DNA from: Liopterus haemorrhoidalis
Taxonomy: Eukaryota; Arthropoda; Insecta; Coleoptera; Dytiscidae
Assembly (NCBI GenBank): GCA_963971575.1
Contig: OZ020624.1
Span: 9,882,625-9,946,624 of the forward strand
Direction of reading: 5' to 3'
DNA: 64,000 nt
Each line of letters starts with the position of its first letter. The first letter of the stretch is position 1. Below, one piece after another: positions 1-12,036 of this stretch. The position numbers were made by a program, and so were the translations under genes. Under the pieces are notes generated by a model. It made no database searches. It was not told where the DNA came from and saw only the letters and a program-made list of their open reading frames with translations.

Positions 1-545
1 TACAAAAATATGAAAATATAAGTATATGGAAGTGTAAAAATGTGAAAATATGCAAGTTTTAAACTATGAAAATATAAATATATGAAAATGCGAAAGTGTG
101 AAAATATACTAGTTTGAAAATATGAAAATATAAAAGTATAAATATATGAGTACAGGACAATAAATATAAATAAATAAATAAATAAATATAGATATTAAAA
201 TATGAAAATATAAAAATAAAAATGGAGATATGTGAAAATATGAATACATAAAAGTATAAAAATGTAAGAATACAAAAATATGAAAATATAAGTAAATGAA
301 AATGCGAAAGTATGAAAATTTACTAATTTGAAAATATGAAAATATAAAAGTATAAATATATGAGTACAGGACGATAAATATAAATAAATAAATAAATAAA
401 TATAGATATTAAGATATGAAAATATAAAAATAAAAATGTAAAAATGTGAAAATTTGAAAATATGGCAGTATAAGAGTGTAAAAATATCAAAATGTAAGAA
501 TATAGAACTATAAAAATATAAAACTATAAAAATATAAAAATACTA
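1..545. repeat. AT-rich minisatellite with 8-bp period and a 214-bp higher-order duplication
   Basis: The stretch reads almost without break as 8-base units of the type TATGAAAA, TATAAAAG, TATAAATA, TGTGAAAA. A block containing the less degenerate words AATGCGAAAG and GAGTACAGGAC occurs at about 87-210 and again at 301-424, an offset of exactly 214 bases, so part of the array has been duplicated as a larger unit. It lies directly beyond the 3' end of the LINE fragment at 560-1040 and may have grown from that element's 3' tail. The window starts inside the array, so its full length is unknown. Confidence 0.85.
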
Positions 546-559
546 AAACTCAGAAATAT

Positions 560-1040
560 AGTATAAAAATAAATAAATATACACATACAAAAAAAAGTAA
601 GAAAATATATAAATATATAAAAATATAAAATGCAAATATAAGATACAAAAAAAAAAAAACATAAAAATTATAAAATTGAAAAATATTTGAGTATTGAAAC
701 GAGAGCTATTAGAGACAATAATACTGATAGACATAGGGAGAGACAGGTGGCCTAATCTGTTCACTCATTCAGGCAAAAACTTTTGGTTTTTAATGCATTG
801 AGCGTGTAAAAATATAAGTCATTTAATTTTTCAGTATTAGTTACATTTAATAAATTATAATAGTTGTCTTCGGTTAAGTTTTGGATATTGTATTTTGATA
901 GATAAAATTGTCTAATTGCTGATAATACAGGACATTGTGTGAGAAAATGAAATATCGTTTCATTTACTGACATATTGCAAATTTGACATTTATTAGTCGA
1001 AATAATAGATTAGATTCCTTCAAATTTTATAAGTATTTAT
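560..1040 (-). pseudogene. LINE 3' end: C-terminal RT tail with zinc-knuckle-like motif and 3' UTR
   Basis: On the minus strand an open frame of 70 codons (973-761) begins at an internal Met and ends in -CLNE and a stop. The same frame continues upstream of the Met to about 1010, giving a KCQICN stretch, then VNETIFHFLTQCP: a C-x2-C ... H-x4-C pattern with the HFL..CP signature seen at the C-terminus of many insect non-LTR retrotransposon polymerases. An in-frame TAA lies just upstream of it, so the copy is 5'-truncated or broken. The region 560-760 would be the 3' UTR, running into the AT array. Finger-type tails of this kind are thought to bind nucleic acid during target-primed reverse transcription. 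The clade is not assigned. Confidence 0.6.
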
Positions 1041-1471
1041 TTTGAACATTTGTTACATTGAAGAAATTCTGTATCGATAAAACAATTTTAGTTTAATTTA
1101 ATTATTAAACTAAACTAAAGTCGTATTAAACTTATTTTGTCTTATTAAAATAGAAGAAGTGGTTATGTATAAAATAAATGTGACAATAGTTCCGCCAATT
1201 TTTGAAAATTTTATACGGGTTCTGTGATAAAATAAGTTTAAGATCATCTGCTTTAAACTATTTTTTATGAACTTTCAATGCATAATTCGACTACAATTGA
1301 CTTGTAGAATGATATTAAATTAAAGAAATTAAGTATTTGTACGTCGAAGAATAGTTATCGGAAATATTATAAAACAAAAAAAAAAAATAAAAAATAATAA
1401 TATTAATAAAAAATAAGTAAGTAAATAAATAAAAATTTATTTCATAAAAAAAGTTATTAATTATTAAATAT
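1041..1471. other. AT-rich DNA, nothing recognised
   Basis: There is no sustained coding frame, RNA-gene signature or transposon terminus. It holds A-rich runs around 1374-1400 and TAAA repeats just before the solo LTR. Confidence 0.6.
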
Positions 1472-2018
1472 TGTCACGTGGGTGGTTTGATTGAGACACA
1501 ACTCCTGGTTTCAACATAACAAATTTATTAAATATGTATATGACATTTACAATATATGTTTGAATTGGTCCATGGAGTTATGGAAGTCTTCGGTCCACCC
1601 CGTGTTGGCCAGAATCGTCTTGGACCTATCTCCGAGGCGAGGGCTACACATCCGGGAGTCGAGGAGCCTGGAAAAGTCTTCTCCCACTCACATGGTCACT
1701 ACTTGCTTGGCTTCACCCTCGATACAAGAATCTGACGTCTGTGTCGTGGTCGTCACCTTCTGGACTAATACGTGCAGCGGAGTTGGCTAAGTTCCACTAA
1801 CTCCATAAATCGTGACTGCCGGCCTTTTTGTAACGAAAATTAACCCAGTTCCAATATTCATTCGTCATTACAAATATTTCCTCATTATGAAAATGCGATG
1901 TCTGCATTTTCGTAATCAGGCCACATACGTCAGACTCTGACGAATAGTTTTTAATCAGAGAGCTGACCGTCTCAATGTCTAGATGTCGTATTCCTGACCT
2001 AGGATTACCTATGTGACA
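1472..2018 (-). mobile_element. Solo LTR of a gypsy-type retrotransposon
   Basis: A 547-bp block begins TGTCACG and ends GTGACA on the plus strand, has the 5'-TG...CA-3' boundaries of an LTR, and is flanked by an exact 4-bp duplication ATAT (1468-1471 and 2019-2022). An opposite-orientation copy of the whole block lies at 28462-29009, where it is followed by a primer-binding-site-like sequence, which fixes the element's sense as minus here. No internal region is present, so this is a solo LTR left by LTR-LTR recombination. The 4-bp duplication fits the Ty3/gypsy group. A 99-codon frame read across it (1491-1790) is not a gene; it is simply open LTR sequence and is interrupted in the sister copy. 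Confidence 0.85.
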
Positions 2019-3986
2019 ATATTAAAGTGTCAAACGCCGCCTTTTCGTGACGTAGCTGGTCACATATATTAATATGTGCGCAAATGACGTCAATGATGCC
2101 CTTTATTTATTTTTTCATTTTCGTTTCAATTTCAATTTTTAAAACATATTGATGACTCTCATGATTACCCTCAAATAAATTATTAAATATACATAAATAA
2201 ATAAATAAACAATAGGTTCCTAACACCTAGATACCATAGGATTACGTGCCTAGTAATTTGCCGAGGTATTAATTGACCCTTGAACAAACTGTATAAACTT
2301 TATAGAACTTTGTATCTTTTATAGTACCTGTAAGACACAAAAGAGAAAACAGTATAACATCGTCTGAAGATTTGAGTAATTTATTAAAGAGTCTAATTTC
2401 AATAAGTTTAAATCTCTCTGAACATAATTCACACGAGTTCCTGTTTACAAGTACTTAGATTACATCCTTATATGTACAAATGACGAAATACTGCTTCGAA
2501 TGCAGTTAGAGCGTGACTGATGTATTGATTAGAAAGAACTGGATTTTTGCGTAAAATACGAGTTTTCTCTTTACAACCTCGACATGTGTTTCTTCATAAA
2601 TCTTCATAGTTTGTCTCTTATTGTCAATATCATTTTATTTCTAGTTTAAAAACCATTTATGTTTTAAATGTCGTTGCTTTTCTTTGCTCTAATTGAAGAA
2701 ACTTGAAGTTCTTCTCAACTGAACTAGATGTCTCGTCAGTATATGTTATATTAAAGTGAACCTTAGTTTCTTATAGTTTCCTGTTTACCCTAAATGGGGC
2801 TTTGGAACATGTTACTTTACTTGAATCAACTTGATTGTAGAATAATCATTGTTTATGGAGAAGAAAAAAACGCACCCACAGAGGAAATACTAAAATAAAA
2901 AGAAAATACATTAAATTAACCGAAATTTGTAAAGTTACTATAAAAATAACTAACACTTTATTAATATCAGGGATTTTCTGAGCAAAGTATCAAATCATAT
3001 ATATCCTTCTACCCAGTAATGATCGTGGTGGTCTCCTTGCATACACCTGTGTAATGCGTGTTACGTGTATCACACATGAAGTATAGGACCTACAATTTAA
3101 CATGGGTTCCGAACCACTTTTACTGTTTTTTTGGGGAAATTCCCATGAGCAGATACCTCGGTAGCGAGCTCTGCGATTTTCAAGAAAGAACGACTGTGAA
3201 ATTAATGTGACAATGCTTGCCAGCGTCAGAAATTGAAATTGGTACCTTATGCATAGCTAACCACGCACTTACCACTATACAGCAATCGTTTGATCAAAGT
3301 TTACTGGGAGTTAAATTAAAAAAAGCATTAATATTTGTGTTAAGTAACTTTTCCCACATATATATACGGTTATTATTTCTTCTGTGGAAACCTTTTGGGT
3401 GAAAAATTTATCGAATATGTGTTTATATATTTTAAGTATAATTATTTTCTAAGATTTGAAGGAAATATTTTAAATTATACGATAGTAAAAAATAATTTTT
3501 CATTTATACCCAATTCCTTAATTGTTAATTTAATTAACAAGCTGTTTCATCTACGACCGGATCAACCTCTTTCTCTTCTTTCTGAAAGAACTTAGTTTTT
3601 TCATCTGTCATATTCGTAACAAACTAGCTGTTTTCTTCTTATTCCAACAAGTATAGTATAGTCCTCGGCCTTTAGTTTAGCTCGAGATAGATTTTAATCT
3701 TCTTCAGAAATTAATTTCAACATATAGTTGTCTTTTTATCCACTTCGGTTAGTGTCCAGACTTATCGATTATTATTAACTTTTATAAAAATGTTCACATT
3801 TCGTTCTTTCTTTTTATCGCCCGTGCCAGTCGGTTTGGTTTCACTAAAACCAAACCTCCTTCTTGATTCGTTAAATATGAGTTCTTTTCATAAATACTCG
3901 CTAAAACTTCTAGATTTTACCTGTTCTTTTCATTGGTTGGTGGATTTGCAGCCTTCCGAGATTTTTTTTACCCTTTTGTCCAAGTA
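2019..3986. other. No gene seen; one dispersed-repeat terminus
   Basis: About 2 kb of AT-rich sequence without a convincing coding frame; the frames of 60-66 codons near 3217-3595 show no recognisable motif. At 2212-2235 the words AGGTTCCTAACACCTAGATA resemble the terminus GGTTCCCAACGCCTAGAT found again near 15885, 37445, 51665 and 63018 (some in opposite orientation), marking a degenerate member of that dispersed family. Confidence 0.5.
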
Positions 3987-3994
3987 TTCTATGT

Positions 3995-4890
3995 CAGTGT
4001 TTCTCAACCTTTTATGGTATGGGACCCCCGAAATTATGTAAATATTGTTTGCGGCCCCCCTATATAACCCCCCCCATATCAAGATAGAGAGAAAACGATT
4101 TTTATCGAAAAGAAGATGTGTAAGCAAGTTGGGGAAATTATGAACTAAAATTTATCCAAAAAATGTAAAGGCAGTATTGAAATTTTCCGGAATAAACCGG
4201 AAATATAGGATATCAAGGACAATTTTGAATTTTTTAATGCGAACATATGTCATATTGGGTATCTTCGGATAGAGCTTTTCAAAAGAAACAACTTTTACTT
4301 AAACTTTTCTTTAACATCTTTTACGGTTGACAAAAAACTTTGATAATTTTATATAAAGATTATATTTCCTATAACGACTTGAAAGTAAAGTATTTTTATT
4401 TACAAGTGTTTAAAGTGCTTCCTATTTTGCTTTAAACACATTCTTAAAAATATTGCACTTTCAAGTCGTACCTACTTCAAAGTACAATTTGAAAGTACTT
4501 GAAGTACCTCCAACACGAACCATTGTCATTTCAAATCTAGTAATTTTTATGGATTGAATGAAACTTTTGATCATTTTTCTTAGCAAAAGCCCATTTTACT
4601 CATTATAAAGTTAGCTAGTGACAACTTTAGAAAATTTAAATTCCATATAGTTCCGCTTAAACGTTTGAAATAGCTTGCAGTTTAAATTAGTTGTCAAAAT
4701 AAGTATATTAGATATAATAAGATTTATTTTATTCATGTCATGAAAGGTATATTTTTATGAATATAAATATAAGATACCCCTATTTATAAATATGAATAAA
4801 ATTTAAATCCTGCAAGATTGAACGCATTTCTATTATATTTTCTTGTTTTAATCTTGTCTGACTTCGCGGCCCCCCGGTTGAGAAACGCTG
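3995..4890. mobile_element. Non-autonomous hAT element, 896 bp, exact 8-bp TSD
   Basis: The left end CAGTGTTTCTCAACC and the right end, read inward as CAGCGTTTCTCAACC, form terminal inverted repeats (TIRs) of the familiar hAT type; runs of C on the left (GACCCCC, GGCCCCCC) mirror GGCCCCCCGG on the right. It is flanked by an exact 8-bp duplication TTCTATGT (3987-3994 and 4891-4898), the diagnostic hAT target site. There is no transposase frame inside, so it would have been mobilised in trans. The interior is composite: 4185-4445 matches the dispersed repeat at 58235-58545 in opposite orientation, and 4535-4690 matches half of the GTTCCGC fold-back family described at 50137-50565. Confidence 0.92.
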
Positions 4891-4898
4891 TTCTATGT

Positions 4899-7419
4899 TA
4901 TACTTCACTTTGTGAGCACCTTCATTATTATTTAGATTTTAAAATTTTAAATATTATTTTCCCATTTCAAACCTATCTCAATGTCGTAAAGTAAAATTGT
5001 ATTTGAGCTTGCTTCTTTTCCATATTTGATATTTAAAAGCTAGTATTATCAAAGTTTTGATCAAAATAATCTTACATTAATTAAATTCAAAATCCTAACA
5101 ACGTTCTCGGTACATAAATTTAATCTAAGTAATAAATTACATTCAGCACCAAACATGACAACAATATTAAAACAAACATTATTAAATAATTTATATAAAC
5201 AATTTAATATAATAAAATACAACATCCCTTCATTATTCTAAGATTTTTAAATTTCCCATCAAACATAGTATTTACATTAAAGTAAATAAATAAAATAAAT
5301 TGACGTTATAACGTTCAACTGATTAAGATGTTTTTAGTTCTGAGAAACGAATGTAGGTAGTTAAAGAAGAAGATGTCCGCAAGAAGTGGTCATCAATAAG
5401 AGTGTGCTTTTCCTTGTAACCCCTATCGCTTCGACCGTTAGTAATTGAACCATATTAAGAATCACAGAGAGAACGTAAAGTCGATGTTGTACATCCTGCA
5501 AAAAATATACGACATGTCGAGAAATGCTTAATATATTCCTACTAATAGTTTTTATCGGGAGATAAGAACAGTTTTATCGTAAAAAATCTACTTGAGATAT
5601 GGAGACATTACCGGATTTTTACGTTTTAAATACGTTTTAGTTGAGCAAATAAAATTTGTACTAGAATGGTCGATGTTATATGCATGATATCAAACGTAAC
5701 ATCTTTAGATTAATGGAAAATGTTACGCGTTATGTTTTGTATCATTTAATTAAATTGTGTATCTCAATAAGTGGCCTCCGATTTAAGTATGCTCTGGCGC
5801 CACATTTTAAGTAAATTATTAGAATTTTAATTTGTCTATGCATTCTCTATTTTGAGATTGGCAATCATAGCGGTTATTTTAACTTGGAGACTGCGGATGA
5901 AGTTCGAAAACTTTCGATCCACTGGCGTGGATTTCCTAGGTACGAAGTTCTTGATCATTCCACACTTCGTTTGGCCAAGATATTTTCTGCGTATTACGCT
6001 TTAATAATGCCTATTTTCATTTCTCATATGACTAAGATAATACTACTTTCTTCTCTGAATGGTAAAAATAAAATGTCTCTCCTTTTCTATTTTCAATAAA
6101 AACCACATCATTTGTGATATTGTCCATCCATGAGATCTATTCTTCTATCTCTGATCTCTCTAGCTTTGCGAGTTCTTCCTAGGTTGGTAGATACGGAATC
6201 CTTGTATCCAGATCTTTTGTACCCAAGAGCGGATCCAGGGGGTGATGTGGGCAATTGCCCACTCCCCCTCCCCTCTGGAACGAAATTAACTGGAATTCTA
6301 TTACTTACAACTTATTTGGTGAAAATATACAAATTTATTAAGAACGTAATAGTTAAGAAAAAATAATTTCTTGAGATTGTGCCGACAGGAGGAGTTATAC
6401 GAATTTGTATTTTCCTTTTCCGTTTATTAAATCCCCTCCTGAAAAATCCTTTCATGTATTATTTGTCCTCTTTCATCCGTTTAAAATATTTTTGTATAAT
6501 CACATCTTAACTTAAGCCATAATCCATTAATCTATCAGGAAGTAATACTTCCAATTGCTCTAAAATATTTCAAGGATAATCTAATCATAACAATCCTATA
6601 AAGTTGTGGAATATATTGTAGTAAGCTAGCGTTATGTAGGAGATTTCAATGATAGAGTAAGACAGAATATATTTAAAATTAAAACATAATCTTTAAAGAT
6701 TTCTAGATAAAATCAAAGAATTTATTAACACGATTCTATTTTCACACCATTATTATCATAAAAAAAATGGTATTTATTAAATTCTTTTGTTTAAAATTCC
6801 TTGTAGTTGCAATTCCCTTAAAATGCTGATAAATTACTAACAAATGAAACAAACTTTGTTACATTTTAAAGTAATTAGTCATTGAATTGTTAACAAAATT
6901 AAAAGTTAAAAATTCTTTAAATACGCCACTGAAATTAATTAATCACTCAAAACATACTAATACTTTTTGCCTAATTTAATTAGATGTAAAGATCTTGGTT
7001 GTCAAATGAATGAAATCCTAACACAAACACATTGTGAGCGCAGCAGTATTCAATGTCAGTGGCGAGGTATTGACCGCATTCTGGCTGACTCACAGTCTGT
7101 AACAAGCCTTATTTTCATCACAAAAGACGCGGTAAATGTTGTATAATAGGTGAAATTCTTCAGACTACTGTGTTACACTTATGTGAATATTTCAAAGTGG
7201 ATTAAAACGAAAGTGTTTCATGATGCAGATTTTCCAGTTCTCTTTCAATTAGATAAGATATGACTACTAGTTTTGTATTTATAGTAAATATATGTAAATA
7301 CAGCAGATGGCATTGAATCGGAATTATAAAATTCATTGACAGATATATTTTCTAATACTACAGCAGTTGTTGAAAGTGGGAAGCATTGCGTTAAAAATTA
7401 TTGTTATCATCTTCGCGTA
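4899..7419. other. No gene seen; one MITE-like patch
   Basis: AT-rich and without a convincing open frame; the 71- and 78-codon frames at 5884-6366 show no motif. At 6231-6285 the words GAGCGGATCCAGGGGG and GGGCAATTGCCC form a small palindromic, GC-richer patch of a kind widespread at the ends of short DNA transposons in animals. No matching second end or target duplication was found. Confidence 0.4.
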
Positions 7420-8190
7420 TAGGGGAAACTTTTTAAGATCGCAGCGCCGTATGCGGTAAAGCTGGAACACTCGAAAGCCACATTAAACTGTTATTCGTGT
7501 ATTTGTTTACATGGTGAAAATGAATATGAGTTGTATTTTTCCTGTTTTTCGAGCTTTTTTTAATTTAAAGGTAATCTACGATTTACAAGATATGTAATAA
7601 TATACTATTCTAAAGAAATTTCAAGGATATTTTTAGTTTTTCATTGTATTTTTAATTCTTTTTGACTGTCTGTCAATATAATAACAACTAAAATATAGTA
7701 AATATATTAGTAAAAATTAATATCTCTGCCTGAAAAAGTAGAAGGGCCTTTTAATATATCAACTGATGATTTAGGCAAATTTTGGGTGCGATAAATGCTT
7801 TTTTTCAGTCTTTTTTTGGACGTAAAAAATCACTTTCCATAAAATGCAACGTGCAAACATGCATGCATGGGCTTGGATTTTTGCCCATTTTTAGTTTTTG
7901 AGTCCATAAAAACCTACGATCCACTTTCTCTCTGCCTCCGAACGTCATTTCAATTGATATTTTTTTCGATTTAGGTAAATTATGGAATGTTTAAGAAGGA
8001 TTCTTCATTCTTCGCGATTTACATTGCGGCACACAACAAAATTGATTGTTTTTTTTTCCATGGTACACAAAAATAAAACACAAACAACAAAAAAACACGT
8101 ATTTCTCCATTGAACAAAACAAAACAATGTGGCTTTCGTATCTTTCACAAATTGCCACCAGATGTCAGGGCGCTTAGGAAGTTTCCCCTA
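7420..8190. mobile_element. TIR element of about 770 bp, family uncertain
   Basis: The left end TAGGGGAAACTTTTTAAG followed by GCAGCGCC is mirrored at the right end, where the inward-read strand gives TAGGGGAAACTTCCTAAGCG followed by CCCTGAC. Only the terminal ~30 bases pair; the interior is AT-rich with no coding frame. A clean target duplication could not be read (TA-rich at both junctions), so the superfamily is open; a Tc1/mariner- or hAT-like MITE is possible. Confidence 0.5.
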
Positions 8191-9721
8191 TTAGCAATAT
8201 TGCCTATTACGTCTCCAAATCTGTCCTTCCATCTGGGTTATTTTATTAGTGTCCACCTATGGATGGTTTATGTGCGTATATGGTTTTCAATAATAATAAT
8301 GATAATAACTGGTCCCCATCTCCTATGTGGTTCATTGAACAGAACAATTTCTCTGATCTGGACTTCCAATGCTATATGAAAGATACGTGTTAACATGATG
8401 TTTTCACCGGTTCTATTATTCATACAAACACTCATACTAAGCATCATATATTCGATCATATACAGTCTCGGATGATGAAAATTTGGAAATGGTGTTGGGG
8501 ATTTAAATCCGGATGCATGTACTATGTAGGCACTCGTCTTCACACAAAACTTTTGCATGATTTTTGGCAGCTTATTATCCCGTGCGTATCGCAAATCTTA
8601 TTTCTTTGCTTTTTTATATTGATTCCTGCATGTTTCATTGTTCCATATAGATTTGCATTTTAAAAAATATTATTTCCATCATAGAATTCCATTCTTTCCT
8701 AACCTATTTGTTTATCTTCATTCTAATAAATATTTCTAGATAATATAAACAAGATGAAAACAGTGTATCATTCTATTCTGAGTCGGTATGTCAGGTCGTT
8801 CTCATTACCGACAGAACAAACACCCACACTCCACAAGAGCAACAGAGACAACAACACTAACTTGTCTCATTAATTAAGCGAGATATCTACCTTCTCACTC
8901 ACTCTTAAGTATGCTTACCAACTTCTATCAAAGGAAAGAATCTAGGATCGTTCTGTTGATACGATTTCACGGATTTAAATAAATGATATATGTGTTTTGG
9001 GATTTTCGTCACCAAGTTTTTTTTATTTAGTTGATAACACCAAACTGGTATATGTAATGTATTGGTGAGATTCTATCTCAATAGTAGTTATAAAGTCAAA
9101 TTTAGAATATGAACAAGGTAATTTACTGCCGTGTACTGAGTGGGAAGTCTTGTAGATTTTTGTATGTTTCAATTATTTATATTAGATACAAGCATTTAAT
9201 GTATCGCTTAGCATTTTTAAACTAAAATTACTGGCAAAAAAACCTTAGAAAAACTGTTCATACCTTTCATATTGGCTTTGGAACACTTAAAATTTCATAG
9301 CATTGACTGATACTACATGACTATATTAGCAGATTATGACAGCACGAAGTCAGAGGAAATAAATGAAGACTGATTAAGATGGTTATGGAATTGTCATAAG
9401 ACGGAACAGTGCATAAAAATCCACTGACAAAAATGCTCATAATAAAAAACCCGAGAGTCCTAAAGCAAATCGTTTGACAACGATTGGGAGACATCTGAAG
9501 ACTTTTAATTGAAATAACATGGAAATCCTAGATAGAAAAACGAGGACGCTACGAACTAGGAGCGAAGACCTAAATATCTGGGAAAATAGTGGAAAAAAAG
9601 AAACTTCATAATTTTCTAGTACAACTAAAACTACCTCTTCTAATTCTTCTTCTTGGGTAAGATCACTTAAGCAGAAACTTTTCTATTTCTTCTCTGCACA
9701 TATATATATAAGGTTCCTGTC
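8191..9721. other. No gene seen
   Basis: Overlapping frames on both strands at 8268-8663 have no recognisable domain and cancel each other. Between 9355 and 9640 the plus strand has scattered RT-tail-like words (for example NPRVLKQIV) but too many stops to call. Otherwise nothing is seen. Confidence 0.4.
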
Positions 9722-10680
9722 GCTCCTATGTGAAGCATAGGGCCTCAATAATCTTCCGCCATTTGGATCTGTCTTGAGCTAGATGTTTTAGCTCCCTCCA
9801 TGTTTTGCCGCTTTCGCTGGCTTCGTTCATGGTTAGTCTACGCCATGTGTCCGTTGGTCTGCCACGTCTACGGCTCCCTTGAGGGTTCCAATCAAGAGCC
9901 GTTCTACTGATGGACAAAAGGTTGTTCCTTAAGGTATGGCCTATCCATCTCCACTTCCGCTTCTTTATCAGGATGTCTATGGGGCTTTGGTAGGTTCTCT
10001 CCCAAAGGCTAGCATTGGTGATAACGTCAGGCCAAAATATGCGTAATATTCTACGCAAGCAAGAATTGACGAACACTTGAAGACGGTTTATAATGGTTCT
10101 AGAAGTTTTCCAGGTCTCACAGCCGTATAGTAGGACCGGCATGATATTAGAATTAAATATTCTAATTTTTGTGGACCTGGCATACTGCGAAGAGTTCCAA
10201 ACATTTTTCAGCATACTGAAGGCATGCCTAGCTTTATTAATCCTCATTTTAACATCCTCTTCGGAGCCTCCAGATCTGCATGAGACAATGCTTCCGAGGT
10301 AAGTAAAAATTTCGACGTCTTCAATGAGGTGATCGTTAATGAGGAATTTGCCCTGTTGAGTGGAGCCTAATCGCATGGATTTCGTCTTCTTAATGCTGAT
10401 TGCAAGGCCTACCGCTTGCGCCTCCTTTACGAGAGAATCTAGCATAGCACTCATGTTGTCGAAGGTGTGAGACAGAAGGCAAATGTCATCTGCATACTCC
10501 AAATCTGCCAGATGAGAAGTTAAAGTCCAGCGAATTCCGTCTCCAGTTCCGATACTCCTTCTCAATACATCATCTAGGACGATGTTAAAGAGGATGGGCG
10601 ACAGAGTACATCCTTGCTTAATGCCAGCGCCAACAGGAATAGGGTCGCTGAGAACGCCTTCTCTCCACAAGATCTTCATT
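9722..10680 (-). pseudogene. 5'-truncated LINE reverse transcriptase, C-terminal 317 codons intact
   Basis: The open frame starts at MKILW right after an in-frame TAA and ends in -EALCFT. It covers the palm and thumb of a non-LTR RT: GIKQGCTLSPILFN (residues 19-32), the catalytic YADD box (62-65), the SIKKTKSMRL loop (about 95-104) and the C-terminal tail with LYGCETWK, RKWRWIGHTLR, WNPQGSRRRGRP and TWRRL. Full-length polymerases of this kind have an AP endonuclease and RT fingers upstream, which are missing here, as expected from 5' truncation during target-primed insertion. The 3' side ends soon after the stop in CAGGAACC and a TATATATA tail. The absence of stops over 317 codons suggests a fairly recent copy. 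The clade is not assigned with confidence. Confidence 0.85.
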
Positions 10681-11195
10681 TATGTGATCTTTTAGGTCTG
10701 AATGTAGTGCCATTTCTAACATGCGTCTGACGATAATAAACCGTTAAAAATGGCTCTATGAACAGAACTTTTATTATTTGCGAGGTTCTTTGACTGTACT
10801 CATCCATAAACTATTTATTACTTTCTATGCATTTGCTGGCTCCTGTTTCAGCTGCTAATACTTTAAGCACAAAAGCTCTGATCGTATTTAATGCCTCTCA
10901 ATTCACGCACTGCTTACGATAGACTATATTGATCCGACATGATTTTATTGTTTATTATAATATATTATTAACGTTATTTATTAAACGTATCATGATATAT
11001 GTCAAGAGATTAGGTTCAGCAATACATTTAATTCCAACTATAGATTAAAATAAATTTAAAAATAGGAAACTGCAATGATTTCCATCTGATATTTGAATTT
11101 GAACGTTGAAATTGAACATTTCAATATAAGCAAGTAGTGCCATAAGAACTAAAAAACACCCTATTTGCTAATAACTAATCACCGATCAGATTTTT
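10681..11195. other. AT-rich DNA, nothing recognised
   Basis: There is no extension of the RT frame, no TIR and no RNA-gene signature. Confidence 0.5.
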
Positions 11196-11690
11196 ACCGA
11201 CCGCCAACATATATAAGGGAGGTATTGTGATCATACCGATTTTGACATTTAGAGATTTCGATGCATCTCAACGCATTGGGACCTCAATGCGTATATGCAA
11301 TATATGCAATACATAACGTATTTTTAGCATGATGTCTGTCGGTCTGTCTGTCCGTCTGTCTGTCTGTCTGTCTATCGGTCCGTGTACACGTACAGAGCAA
11401 ATTCGGCTAAAAGGATTTTTATGAAACTTCATCTTTAAGCATTTGACATCAATGGCACGAGTTGATCAACTTTTGGTAAAAATCGATCGAATAGAAATGG
11501 GAGTTTACTCGTGTCGGTTTTAAGATTTTTGCGAATATTTCACAACAGAAATATTTCGAAAAAATGTATTTGATAAAAGTTTCTATAAAAGCAATAACTA
11601 ACAACTTTTATTTGAGACAATTCTTAATAAAACAACATAAATTAAACAAGTACTTGGTGATGGCGGTCGGTCCTGTGGTGGCCACAGCTG
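11196..11690. repeat. Dispersed (TCTG)n-bearing element, copy 1
   Basis: Bounded by ACCGACCGCCAAC on the left and GATGGCGGTCGGT on the right, so the two ends are inverted relative to each other, followed by CCTGTGGTGGCCACAGCTGA. It carries a (TCTG)n tract at about 11334-11384. An opposite-orientation copy of the whole unit lies at 30782-31427, with shared internal words such as AGCAAATTCGGCTAAAAGGA. The 78-codon frame at 11564-11800 is an accident of this repeat. The transposon class is unknown; the inverted ends suggest a DNA element. Confidence 0.7.
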
Positions 11691-11844
11691 ATTTTTTATT
11701 CTATCATAATAAGAAAAACGTCCAAATGGTCATAGTCAATTCAAACCAATTTCAAAATTTTATATCCTATATTACTAATCTTGATGAGACTAATAATTAA
11801 CGATTTATAATGTTAGTAGGAAAAGACCTAGTGTAGCTTAAAAC

Positions 11845-12036
11845 AGGCGCGCATGTAGAATTTTTCTTGGGGGGGTTCAGAGTAAAAATTTTTGCCTAGG
11901 AGGTGCACAGTAGTCAACATTTTTTCTTGAGATGCTCACCTTTAAGTACAAGACAAATGAGTCCCTTAAAAACGTGTTTTTGAGTTATTGGGGGAGGGGT
12001 CAAGCCTATGAGCCCCATCCATCTGGGTGCGCGCCT
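11845..12036. mobile_element. Short TIR element (about 190 bp) with GGCGCGCA ends
   Basis: The left end AGGCGCGCATGTAG is mirrored by TGCGCGCCT at the right end, read inward as AGGCGCGCACCCAGATGG; G-runs follow the left end and precede the right. A diverged relative sits at 15538-15731, sharing the order (TTC-rich, GGGGGTTCAG, CCTTAAAAACGTGTTTTT, G-run, CTCAA). No clear target duplication was found. It is non-coding. Confidence 0.5.

Noticed and set aside
1491..1790. 99-codon frame as a host gene
   Set aside because: It lies wholly within the solo LTR and is interrupted in the sister LTR.
9355..9640. RT-tail-like words on the plus strand
   Set aside because: There are too many stops and no ordered set of motifs; similarity could be chance.
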